Below are positions 1-9,178 of a DNA stretch of 9,451 nt, in pieces. The stretch's first letter is position 1, and each line of letters opens with the position of its first letter. This stretch comes from LMUY01 sp964242925. GTDB lineage: Bacteria; Pseudomonadota; Alphaproteobacteria; Acetobacterales; Acetobacteraceae. A program made the position numbers and the translations under genes. The stretch is from NCBI GenBank assembly GCA_964242925.1, contig CAXTBW010000133.1, forward strand, positions 1-9,451. The letters run 5' to 3'. Under the pieces are notes generated by a model that saw only the letters and a program-made list of their open reading frames with translations, had not been told where the DNA came from and did not search any database.

Positions 1-248
1 GCATCCGGGTGGAGCGGCCCGAGGACGTTGGCCCTGCCTGGGCCGAGGCACTGACTGCGGGCCGGCCAGTGGTGCTGGACATGGTAACGGACCCGAATGT
101 GCCGCCGCTGCCGCCACACATTACCCTCAAGCAGGCCCGCACCTTCGCCCACGCCCTGTTTACAGGGGAGCCGGACACGGCAAGCGTGCTAGTCAACACG
201 GCGCGCGAGATGGTCGGGGCGATACTGCCAGGTGGTGGGAAAGGCTGA
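1..248 (+). CDS. Thiamine-pyrophosphate-requiring enzyme, C-terminal end (partial)
   Basis: The frame is open from the left edge (first full codon at 3) to TGA at 246-248, giving 81 visible codons. The residues match the extreme C-terminus of TPP-dependent enzymes of the acetolactate synthase / pyruvate oxidase (PoxB-like) superfamily. Visible hallmarks are the helix 'VERPEDVGPAW', the strand 'RPVVLDMVTDPNVPPLPPHI' and the tail 'LKQARTFAHALFTGEPD'. In this family the C-terminal domain binds the TPP diphosphate and magnesium, but those residues lie upstream of the window, so substrate cannot be judged. The internal GTG at 9 is not a real start, because homology continues to the window edge. 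The C-terminus looks complete. The gene points toward the degraded catabolic cluster downstream and may have been its first member. Confidence 0.8.
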   Translation, partial: IRVERPEDVGPAWAEALTAGRPVVLDMVTDPNVPPLPPHITLKQARTFAHALFTGEPDTASVLVNTAREMVGAILPGGGKG

Positions 249-285
249 GCGGGTAGCCAAGTCCGTGCCCGCTGCCGCTTGTATG

Positions 286-612
286 CTAGGTGTTCAGTCC
301 CGGGGTGTGGTGTGACGGGTCGAGCCTGAACCGTTCTGGTTCCTGGGTCCAGGCTCGGCAAATGAGCTCGTAAGGCGTGAGACCGCGCAGCGCTTTGAGC
401 CGGCGGGCGTGGTTGTAGGCATCTAGGAAGAGTTGGAGGTGGGCGCGCAGTTCGTCGTGGCTTTCGTAGTGGTAGCGCTTGACGGTCGCGTCCTTGAGGG
501 TGCGGTTCGTGCGCTCGACCTGGCCGTTGGTCAAAGGGTGGTTCACCTTGGTCAGCCGGTGCTCGATGCCATGCTCGTCGCACACGCGGTCGAAGATGTG
601 CTGGCTGTCGGA
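286..612 (-). pseudogene. IS481-family transposase, 3' remnant
   Basis: The minus-strand frame ends at the stop complementary to 286-288. It encodes roughly the last 105 residues of an IS481-family DDE transposase, which is about a third of a normal enzyme. Recognisable motifs are 'FDRVCDEHGIEHRLTK', 'NGQVERTNRTLKDATVKR', which contains the third catalytic acid (E of QVER), 'LKALRGLTPYELICRAW', and the family-typical tail 'HTPGLNT'. The first two catalytic aspartates and the N-terminal helix-turn-helix are missing. Homology stops near 609-620, where the plus strand becomes a hydrolase fragment, so the 5' part was lost. The element's outer end must lie close to the stop codon, about 275-290. 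No matching second terminal repeat exists in the window. It is not mobile on its own. Confidence 0.85.
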
Positions 613-620
613 ACGCGCAG

Positions 621-839
621 AGCCATGCCGACCTGCCGCCCGCACTGCTGGTGACGTGCGGGTTCGACATGCTGCGTGACGTCGGCCACGCCTACGCCCG
701 GAAGCTCGCCGCCGCGGGCAACGACCTGACCTACGTGCATTTCCCCGACCTGCCGCATGGCATCATCCAGATGACGATGCACTCGAAGGCGTGCCTGGAC
801 GCCACGGAGGAGATCGCCCCCTCCTGGGCAAGAGACTGA
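621..839 (+). pseudogene. Alpha/beta hydrolase (HSL/esterase type), C-terminal fragment
   Basis: From about 624 the plus strand encodes roughly 70 residues of the C-terminal end of an alpha/beta hydrolase of the hormone-sensitive-lipase type, ending with TGA at 837-839. Visible features are 'LPPALLVTCGFDMLRDVG', a form of the family's DPLRDEG-like block that carries the catalytic acid, and 'PHGIIQM', which carries the catalytic histidine. The HGGG oxyanion motif and the GxSxG nucleophile would be about 150 residues upstream and are absent. The sequence there is IS481 transposase instead. The GTG at 651 is only an internal codon. The piece cannot be a functional esterase. Its neighbours suggest it belonged to the same catabolic operon as the downstream genes. 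Confidence 0.8.
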
Positions 840-894
840 CGCCGCGGTCCTAGACCGACACGGCAAACCAAACCCACCACCCCGGAGCCCAAGC

Positions 895-1473
895 ATGCGA
901 CTGCCCCCATTGCCGCCCACCGCCATGACGTCCGACCAGCGCGCGCTGCACGACGCCATGGCGCCCGTGGTCGCCGAGCACCTGAAAGGCTTCGTGTCCA
1001 AGCGCAGCGACGGCGCGCTGGTCGGGCCGTTTCCGCCGATGCTGCATTTCCTCCAGTTCGGGCAGCCGGTATGGGACTATACCCGCGCGCTGATCGAGCA
1101 GGCCAAGCTGCCCAAGCCCGTGCGGGAGGTGGCGATCCTGGTCACGGGCGCATGCTTCAACTCGCGCTACGAGCTGTATGCCCACGAGCATGTGGCCGAA
1201 GGCACCGGGCTGTCGCAGGCCAAGATCGCGGCGATCGCAGCCGGACAGCGCCCGGCCGACCTCAGCGCGGAAGAGGCGGCCGCCTACGACGTTGCCATCG
1301 TGCTGGCGGGCGGCAAGCAACTGGCAGGATCGACCTACCAGGCAGCGATCGACGCCTTCGGCCAGGATGGCGTGGGCGAGCTGGTCTATCTGGTCGGCGG
1401 CTACTGCCTGGTGTCGGTGCTGCTGAACGCCTTCGATATGTCGGTGCCCGGCAGCGAGGAGGGCCTGGGCTGA
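895..1473 (+). CDS. Carboxymuconolactone decarboxylase family (AhpD-like fold) protein
   Basis: This intact 192-residue protein belongs to the carboxymuconolactone decarboxylase (CMD) family. The conserved core is 'REVAILVTGACFNSRYELY' at residues 77-95, followed by 'AHEHVAEGTGLS' (96-107) and 'AAIAAGQRPADLSAEEAAAYD' nearby. A C-terminal helical segment, 'LVYLVGGYCLVSVLLNAFD', lies around residues 163-181. There is no AhpD-type CxxC pair, only a single Cys at 87, so a peroxidase-partner (AhpD) role is unlikely. Related proteins may act on lactones or as hydratases or decarboxylases in aromatic-acid breakdown, but the substrate is unknown. No signal peptide is seen, so it is probably cytoplasmic. 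A GGAG lies about 9 nt before the ATG. The gene's own GAGGAGGG near its 3' end would have served the next gene, whose start overlapped this stop. It is the only member of the operon between 621 and 3797 that looks intact. Confidence 0.85.
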   Translation: MRLPPLPPTAMTSDQRALHDAMAPVVAEHLKGFVSKRSDGALVGPFPPMLHFLQFGQPVWDYTRALIEQAKLPKPVREVAILVTGACFNSRYELYAHEHVAEGTGLSQAKIAAIAAGQRPADLSAEEAAAYDVAIVLAGGKQLAGSTYQAAIDAFGQDGVGELVYLVGGYCLVSVLLNAFDMSVPGSEEGLG

Positions 1474-1475
1474 CG
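1456..1475 (+). promoter_or_regulatory. Orphaned Shine-Dalgarno and lost start codon of the cupin gene
   Basis: A strong GAGGAGGG (1456-1463) lies 9 nt before position 1473, where the A of the preceding gene's TGA begins the triplet ACG. If that triplet had been ATG, the two genes would overlap as TGATG, a classic translational-coupling arrangement. The reading frame starting there is the one that leads into the cupin homology. The likely history is a single T-to-C change that destroyed the start. Confidence 0.5.
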
Positions 1476-2008
1476 CCGGACGCAACCGCGCAGCCGAACG
1501 AGGCGGCCGCGAACCGCCACGGCGCGGTCAGCGCCGAGGGGCAGGACACCGGCGCGCAGGCTGTGCCGACGACCCTGGACGCCGCCGCGCCGCTGGGCGG
1601 CGGCGGGGCGGACCCGAAGCACCCGCATCCGTTACCATCTCGCCAGCACGGCCGGCAGCGCCTATCCCGGTGGTAGCCTGCAGGAGGCCATCGCGGCCAA
1701 CTGGAGCGTCCTTGCGGGACAGCAGGGCTCCGTCTACCTCGCCCGCCTCAAGCCTGGCGGCATCCGCGAGCCGCATTGGCACCCAAGCGCGTGGGAGCTG
1801 AACTTCGTTATCTCCGGCGAAGTGCGATGAAGCCTGATCGGACCGAACGGGACACATGATGCGTTCGATGGCGGGGCCAGCGACCTGGTGTTCGCCGCAG
1901 GGCCACTTCCACTACTTCGAGAACGCCAGCGACACGGAAGAGCTGGCCGTGCTGATCGCCTTCAACGCCAGCAGCTCCGAGCCGGAGGACGAATGCGGGC
2001 GGGACTGA
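1473..2008 (+). pseudogene. Cupin-domain protein (oxalate-decarboxylase-like), multiply disrupted
   Basis: Joining three frames gives a cupin related to bacterial oxalate-decarboxylase-like proteins. The first frame (1473-1622) has an Ala/Gly-rich N-terminus ending in 'GGGGADPKH'. One extra C in the run 1622-1624 shifts the frame into 'RIRYHLASTAGSAYPGG'. That frame continues through the metal-ligand motif 'REPHWHPSAWELNFVISGE' (His-x-His and Glu). A TGA at 1828-1830 replaces what should be Trp in 'GEVRWSLIGP'. The frame resumes to 1896 and shifts again (net +1 or -2) around 1894-1898 before 'QGHFHYFENASDTEELAVLIAFN', which holds the last His ligand. Homology ends at 'SSEPEDE', where the C-terminal tail gives way to MmgE/PrpD sequence. 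It has five lesions, counting the lost start, so it is certainly dead. Family members are usually manganese-dependent. The substrate here is unknown. Confidence 0.8.
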
Positions 2009-2937
2009 ACTACACCACGCCGCTGGCCTATTCGGTCGCGGCCGGCGCCGCCCGCATGCTCGGACTGGACCAGGACGGGGCGACCAACGCGCTGGCGCTC
2101 GCCGGCGTGTCGCCCGTGTCGCTCGCGGTGATCCAGGCGGAACCGGTCTCGCAGTGGAAGGGCCTCGCCTCCGGCGAGACTGCCGGACGGGCGTTGCACA
2201 ACACCTTCCTGGCGGCGCGCGGCATCACCGGACCGGTTGGAGTGTTCGACGGCCCCTACGGCCTCGATCACCTCGTGCGCCAGCATGCCAAGCTGGACTG
2301 GTCGCGTGAGGGCCTGGACGTGCCGCTCGGCGTCTCGATCAAGCGCTACAACGCGGAGTTCCAATCGCAATCCGCCGTGGACGCCGCCGTAGAGTTGCAC
2401 GGCGGGGGTCTGGTCGCGGACCGCATAGCCTCCGTCCGGCTGCATGTCGCCCAGAGTGCCTACGACGTGCTCGGTGGCGGCTCGTATGGTCCGAAGGACG
2501 AATGCCGCATCAAGGAGCACGCCGACCACAACCTCAAACATCTGATCGCCGTTGCCCTGCTCGATGGACAGGTCCAGCCGGAGCAGTTCGCAACGGACCG
2601 CATCAACTGGGCGGACGTGCAGGACCTGCTGCACAAGGTGACGGTGCGCCCGAGCCGCCGCTACACGCGCCGCATTGCGCAGGAGATGCCGTGCGACCTC
2701 ATCGTGCGGCTGGAAGACGGGTCCGAGCTCAAGGCGACGCGGACGGATTATGATGGCTTCTTTTCCCGGCCTATGGGCTGGGACGACATGATCGCCAAGT
2801 TCGATAGGCTCGCCGCACCCTTTGCTGCCGCCAATCTACGGGCGGACATCGTCGCCTGCGTGCGACAACTCGAAGCCCTGCCGGTGAGCGACCTGACCGC
2901 GCTCCTGGCCCGCACCGGAGAAGGACATCGTGCATGA
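1993..2937 (+). pseudogene. MmgE/PrpD family protein (2-methylcitrate dehydratase-like), N-terminally truncated
   Basis: The open frame of 314 residues from ATG 1993 matches the MmgE/PrpD family from 'NYTTPLAYSVAAGAARMLGLD' onward. Then come 'SQWKGLASGETAG', 'AARGITGPVGVFDGPYGL', 'IKRYNAEFQSQSAVDAAVEL', 'DHNLKHLIAVALLDGQ' and 'VRPSRRYTRRIAQEMPC'. Full-length relatives have about 450-480 residues, so roughly the first 140 are missing. They comprise part of the all-helical domain that builds the active site with the C-terminal lid. The sequence before 1993 is the tail of the cupin pseudogene, so one deletion appears to have fused the two genes. A GGAGGA just upstream of ATG 1993 could still drive translation of a stable but probably inactive product. 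The frame also stays open upstream to 1888, but that part is cupin DNA read out of frame. TGA overlaps the next gene's ATG (ATGA, 2934-2937). Confidence 0.8.
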
Positions 2938-3797
2938 CCTTGCTGCAACCAGGCTGGACTAACGGCAAGCGCGAGGTGAACGGCCTGTCGCTGCATGTGG
3001 TGGAAGCCGGGCCTGCAGACGGCCCGTAGCTGATCCTGCTGCATGGCTTCCCGGAATTCTGGTAGGCGTGGCGGCACCAAATCACCCCGTTGGCCGAGCA
3101 CGGCTACCACGTCGTGGTGCCGGACATGCGCGGCTACGAGAGCGACGCCCCGCAGGATGTGGCACCCTATCGGCTCGACGTGCTAGTGGCCGACGTGCTG
3201 GCCCTCGCCGACGGCTTTGGCGCCGGACGCTTCCGCCTGGTCGGCCACGGTTGGGGCGCGATCATCGCCTGGGCCGTCGGTGCCAGCCATCCCGAGCGGC
3301 TGGAGCGTCTCGCGGTGATGGACGGACCCCATCCAGACCTCTGGGCCAAGCAGGCGCTGAAGCATCCGACCCAGGCGCTGCGCAGCACCTATGTCGCCCT
3401 GTTCCAAATGCCTTGGCTGCCCAAGGCGACACTTGGTGCGCTCGACTTCGCGGGGCTTCGCGGCATGGTCCAGGGAAGCGGCCGCTCCGATACGCTCGAA
3501 CCCGGCGCGATCGACCACTATACCGAAGCTTGGGGGCGCCCCGGCTCGCTTACGGGCATGCTGAACTACTACCGCGCCCTGCGGCAACGGCCGTCGCCGG
3601 ACAAGCCAACCCGAATCACGCCGCCCACCTTGATCCTCTGGGGCGAGAACGACGTGTTCCTGGAGCGTCACGTCGCCGAGGCCGCGCACGCATTGTGCGA
3701 CGACGCGCGGCTGATGATCATCGGTGGCGCCACACATTGGCTCCACCTCGAGGAGCCCGGCCAAGTGAACGGCGCGCTCGTTCGGTTCCTCGGGTAA
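2934..3797 (+). pseudogene. Epoxide-hydrolase-like alpha/beta hydrolase with two in-frame TAG codons and no nucleophile
   Basis: Reading from ATG 2934 (overlapping the previous stop) gives a 287-codon gene of the epoxide hydrolase / haloalkane dehalogenase branch of alpha/beta hydrolases. It is interrupted by TAG at codon 32 (3027-3029) and codon 44 (3063-3065). The codons between them encode the oxyanion motif HGFPE, followed after the second TAG by 'AWRHQITPLAEHGYHVVVPD'. The nucleophile elbow reads 'LVGHGWGA' where the family has GH-D-WGA. Codon 106 is GGT, one transition from an Asp codon. The acid (Asp in 'GENDVF', codon 240), the His ('GGATHW', codon 268) and the cap tyrosines ('MLNYYRA') remain. 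The open part (TTG 3090 onward, 235 codons) could be translated but lacks the first strands and the nucleophile. Two nonsense codons plus loss of the catalytic residue make this a pseudogene. Read-through is much less likely. Confidence 0.85.
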
Positions 3798-3800
3798 CGG

Positions 3801-3829
3801 CGGGAAGCAGGGCGTCACCCTGCCTCCCG
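3801..3829. terminator. Hairpin between convergent genes, probable bidirectional terminator
   Basis: The two 12-base arms 3801-3812 and 3818-3829 pair with one A-C mismatch (3806/3824) around the 5-base loop CGTCA. The stem is very GC-rich and starts 4 bases after the hydrolase stop. It lies about 27 bases beyond the 3' end of the convergent alcohol dehydrogenase. No T-run follows on either strand, so it is a strong stem but not a textbook intrinsic terminator. Confidence 0.6.
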
Positions 3830-3855
3830 GGGTGGCTTATGGACGTGCGGCCGTC

Positions 3856-5064
3856 TTACGCTGACGGCATCAGTTCGACCTTCATCCAGCCGGGCTGCCG
3901 CTCGTCGAACGCCTTGTAGGCCTCGATTGCGCCAGTCATCGGCTCGGTCTGGGTGAGGATCTTCTGCGGGTCCAGCCGCCCCGCCTGCACATGGTCGAGC
4001 AGGACGTCGTAATAGCGGCGGTGATTGGCATTTCCCATGCGCAGCGTTACGTTCTTGTTCATCGCCTTGCCGATCGGGAACACGCGGTCGGTGGGCGGAT
4101 AGACGCCGATGATCGCGATCGTGCCCGCCTTGGCGACGCACTCCACGGCCCAATCGACCACCTGGCTCGGATTGTCGCCAGCAACGAAATGGCTGCTGAA
4201 CTTCCTCGCCGCTGGCTCGATGAGATACTGCTCGACCACATCCTTTGCCTTGCCGAGCAGACCGGGCTCGTCCGGGCCGCCATGCGCGTGCTGTGCGTCC
4301 ACCCCTACGGCGTCGATCACCCGGCGCGCGCCATCGCCATCGGTGAGCTTCAACACCGCGTCGGGCACGTCCACTTCGTCCATGTTGATGACCTGAGCAC
4401 CTTGGCGCTCGGCCATCGCCAAGCGGTCGGGCAGACGGTCGACGGCGATAACGCGTCCCCCCATAAGCAGCGCGGACGCGATGGCCATTTGGCCGACCGG
4501 ACCGCAGCCGAACACGAGCACATGGTCGCCCTTCTCAATCTCCGCGAGGTCGGCGCCGAACCAACCCGTCGGCAGGATGTCACTCATCAGGATGGCCTGG
4601 TCGTCACTGATCGAGTCGGGAATCGGCACCAGGTTCACGTCCGCCCATGGCACCCTTGCCTTCTCCGCCTGCAGCCCCTTCAAGCCGCCCGCGGCCTCGG
4701 GGCCGCCGAAGAATGCCGTGCCTGCGAGTTTGCCCATCGGGTTGGCGTTATCGCACTGTGCGAAGTAGCCCTTCCTGCAGAACTGGCAGGTGCCGCAGCC
4801 GATGGTCGAGGGGATGATCACTCGCTGGCCGACTTTTATCTCGCGCACCGCTGACCCGACCGTCTCGACGATGCCCACCCCTTCGTGGCCGAGGATCTGC
4901 CCCTTCTTCATGCCGCTGAACGTGCCCCGGACGAAGTGCAGGTCGGTGCCGCAGATCGCACTCGCGGTGAGGCGGACGATCGCGTCCTGCTGATCCTCGA
5001 TCGTGGGCTCGGGCACGTCCGCGACGCGGATGTCGCCGATAGCGTGGAAGACGACTGCCTTCAT
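3856..5064 (-). CDS. Zinc-dependent alcohol dehydrogenase (MDR family, formaldehyde-dehydrogenase-like)
   Basis: This intact 402-residue medium-chain dehydrogenase/reductase oxidises an alcohol or aldehyde adduct with NAD. Catalytic zinc ligands are visible as Cys38 ('AICGTDLH'), His60-Glu61 ('GHEGVG') and Asp161 ('MSDILPTG', as in the formaldehyde dehydrogenase branch). The structural zinc lobe has Cys90, Cys93, Cys96 and Cys104. The Rossmann motif GCGPVG spans 186-191, with Asp209 at the end of the second strand, which favours NAD over NADP. The insert with 'GGPDEPGLLGKAKDV' near 262-275 and the total length (about 400, not 340-370) also fit the formaldehyde-dehydrogenase-like group. The exact substrate cannot be told from sequence. 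The start ATG (5062-5064) has AAGGA about 11 bases upstream. The protein is cytoplasmic. It stands alone, convergent with the dead hydrolase and divergent from the kinase operon. Confidence 0.9.
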   Translation of the reverse strand: MKAVVFHAIGDIRVADVPEPTIEDQQDAIVRLTASAICGTDLHFVRGTFSGMKKGQILGHEGVGIVETVGSAVREIKVGQRVIIPSTIGCGTCQFCRKGYFAQCDNANPMGKLAGTAFFGGPEAAGGLKGLQAEKARVPWADVNLVPIPDSISDDQAILMSDILPTGWFGADLAEIEKGDHVLVFGCGPVGQMAIASALLMGGRVIAVDRLPDRLAMAERQGAQVINMDEVDVPDAVLKLTDGDGARRVIDAVGVDAQHAHGGPDEPGLLGKAKDVVEQYLIEPAARKFSSHFVAGDNPSQVVDWAVECVAKAGTIAIIGVYPPTDRVFPIGKAMNKNVTLRMGNANHRRYYDVLLDHVQAGRLDPQKILTQTEPMTGAIEAYKAFDERQPGWMKVELMPSA

Positions 5065-5096
5065 GGTGGGCCTATTCCTTGGTTTGATCGAGCGTG

Positions 5097-5159
5097 TTGA
5101 ACCGTCGAGGCAGCCTATCGGTTTCGGAACCCACGACGTGCTTTGAACTTGGCGTTCAA
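5097..5159. promoter_or_regulatory. Repeated TTGAAC/GTTCAA half-sites upstream of the alcohol dehydrogenase
   Basis: A perfect inverted repeat, TTGAAC (5143-5148), 5-base spacer, GTTCAA (5154-5159), lies 79-95 bp upstream of the dehydrogenase start. A third copy of the half-site, TTGAAC, sits at 5097-5102, about 33 bp upstream. The arrangement resembles a dimeric regulator operator overlapping the gene's likely promoter region. The arms are short, so chance is possible. No regulator gene is adjacent. Confidence 0.3.
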
Positions 5160-5245
5160 CATCTCGTCAGGCCGGGCTGATGACCGAAATCAGAACCGGT
5201 AGCCGTGTTGCATGGGCCGGGAATACGGGCGCAGTTACCTCAGCG

Positions 5246-5282
5246 GCATTGCAACATGGATAATTCATAGCATTATCAATGC
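5246..5282. repeat. AT-rich nested palindrome in the intergenic region
   Basis: GATAAT (5259-5264) pairs with ATTATC (5272-5277) around a 7-base loop. Just outside, GCATTG (5246-5251) pairs with CAATGC (5277-5282), sharing one base with the inner arm. The stretch is distinctly AT-rich compared with its surroundings. It could be a protein-binding site, a transcript hairpin or the scar of a mobile element. Nothing in the sequence decides between these. Confidence 0.35.
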
Positions 5283-5366
5283 TGCAGCGTGCGCGAGAAG
5301 CACGTCTTGGACCCAAAATGCCTTAGATCATTTCGGAAGAGTTTCCTTCAAGTCGAGCAGCGGGTT

Positions 5367-5400
5367 ACATCAGGGCTTGCGCCAACGCCTCTGGTAGGGT
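5367..5400 (+). repeat. Left terminal inverted repeat of the deleted element
   Basis: This is the partner of 5652-5685 read in reverse complement. The best-conserved block is CAGGGCTTGCGCCAA (CAGGGCTCGCGCCAA on the other end), followed by a shared CCTCTGGT. The mismatches are scattered, which suggests the copy is old. Confidence 0.7.
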
Positions 5401-5428
5401 CGGGTTGGTCCGACTGTAGTGCACACAC

Positions 5429-5602
5429 CCAGAGCACCACGGGGGCGATGACCTCAGGGGGATACTGTGCGGGGTTCAGCAGCGTAGGGAAGCGCTCGTT
5501 GAACGGTTTGCCGCACGCACGGCAGCAGAACCTGGGATGGCCTCAAGCTGTGCGCTCGGACCGTTCCGTGACTGCGGCCGACCCGCACTCGGTGCGCTGC
5601 AT
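5429..5602 (-). pseudogene. N-terminal fragment of an IS6-type DDE transposase
   Basis: From ATG at 5600-5602 (minus) the frame encodes 'MQRTECGSAAVTERSERTA', then a stop (codon 20, complement of 5543-5545) where relatives have Gln. It continues as 'GHPRFCCRACGKPFNERF' and 'LNPAQYPPEVIAPVVLW'. This matches the zinc-ribbon N-terminus and the start of the DDE region of transposases related to the IS6 group. Related proteins begin with a CxxC pair. Here the first Cys appears as Arg (codon 3, CGC), a one-base change from TGC. Homology stops near codon 58, before any catalytic acid, and the element's left repeat begins about 30 bases further on. The fragment is inactive. Confidence 0.7.
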
Positions 5603-5651
5603 CCCCGTTCGGTTTGCCCATGGGGGACGGCGCTATGGCCGGTTCATCCCT

Positions 5652-5685
5652 ACTCGACCAGAGGGATTGGCGCGAGCCCTGACGT
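5652..5685 (-). repeat. Right terminal inverted repeat of the deleted element
   Basis: This is the reverse complement of 5367-5400 with six mismatches. It lies about 50 bp (end at 5685) to 85 bp upstream of the transposase fragment's start codon and 75-108 bp upstream of the kinase ATG on the other strand. Confidence 0.7.
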
Positions 5686-5759
5686 GACCGGAAACCTGAC
5701 AGAACCCTGTCTTGACCGTTGCCCATCGAACTTTGGCCTCCCGGCTGCGCTTTTCTTTG

Positions 5760-8764
<3,005 letters not shown>

Positions 8765-8768
<4 letters not shown>

Positions 8769-9154
8769 CGCGCATCCTGCTGGTCGAGGACCACGAGGAA
8801 ATCTGGGATTTCCTCTCCCGCCGACTCAAGCGGCGCGGCTACGAGGTCGTGGTCGCGACCGACGGGCAGCAAGGGGTGGACAAGGCGCGCACGGAGCGCC
8901 CCGACGTGGTCCTGCTCGACATGAACCTGCCGGTCATGGACGGCTGGACGGCGGCAGGCGAGATCAGGAAAAACCCGAGTACGGCCAAGATACCGATCAT
9001 AGCACTGACCGCTCACGCCATGTCCGGCGACCGCGACAAGGCCCTTGCTGCCGGCTGTGACGACTACCATGCGAAGCCCGTCGACTTTTCCCGCCTGCTC
9101 GGCCAGATCGAGGCGCTGATTGGCAGCGCCCCGGCCGCTGCCGCTGGCGACTGA
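8765..9154 (+). CDS. Single-domain response regulator (CheY/DivK-like)
   Basis: This 129-residue protein is a receiver domain with no output domain. Acidic pocket residues are Glu8-Asp9 ('LLVEDHEE'), the phosphorylation site is Asp52 ('VVLLDMNLPVMDGW'), Thr82 is in 'IIALTAHAM' and Lys104 in 'YHAKPVD'. The last pattern is typical of DivK-like and phosphorelay receivers. The GTG start overlaps the kinase TGA (GTGA), with AAGGAG at 8751-8756 and an 8-base spacer, so the two are translationally coupled and surely co-expressed. The frame is open upstream to 8546, but that part is kinase DNA out of frame. It is probably phosphorylated by the kinase and acts by protein-protein contact or as a phosphate shuttle or sink. 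The downstream target is not in the window. Confidence 0.9.
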
Positions 9155-9178
9155 CACAACACAGCTCAAGGAGTACCC

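Larger units (their letters stand above)
5367..5685 (-). mobile_element. Internally deleted, MITE-like insertion element with terminal inverted repeats
   Basis: The segment is bounded by 34-bp inverted repeats, 5367-5400 and the complement of 5652-5685, which agree at 28 of 34 positions ungapped by my count. Between them lies the start of a minus-strand transposase gene (5602 down to about 5429) and little else. This is the layout of an IS that lost most of its transposase but kept both ends, so it might have been mobilised in trans. The true right end may extend to about 5707, because the complement of 5695-5707 begins GGGTTCTGT, similar to the ends of many IS6-type elements. The left side does not clearly extend to match. 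I could not identify a target-site duplication. Confidence 0.65.

Noticed and set aside
249..285. GCGGG...CCCGC hairpin after the TPP-enzyme gene as a terminator
   Set aside because: The stem is only 5 bp with a loop of about 14 bases and no T-run, too weak to call.
850..1485. 211-codon minus-strand frame
   Set aside because: It is antisense to the CMD-family gene and has a composition typical of a shadow frame.
1071..1676. 201-codon plus-strand frame overlapping the CMD gene
   Set aside because: Its first two thirds are the CMD gene out of frame. Only the part after 1473 is meaningful, as the N-terminus of the cupin pseudogene.
1828..3065. Programmed stop-codon recoding (TGA in the cupin, TAG twice in the hydrolase)
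   Set aside because: Two different stop codons are involved, frameshifts, truncations and a lost active-site residue occur in the same genes, and the neighbouring intact genes lack in-frame stops. Gene decay explains all of this more simply.
3991..4854. 287-codon plus-strand frame
   Set aside because: It is antisense to the intact alcohol dehydrogenase and shows no family features.
5300..5720. GTCTTG-ACC-like repeats flanking the deleted IS (5304-5313 and 5709-5717) as a target duplication
   Set aside because: The copies differ by an indel and their distances from the two inverted repeats are very unequal, so they do not fit an insertion boundary.
5712..5740. TTGACC as a -35 promoter box upstream of the kinase
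   Set aside because: No acceptable -10 hexamer is found 16-18 bases downstream, and a single hexamer match is not evidence.
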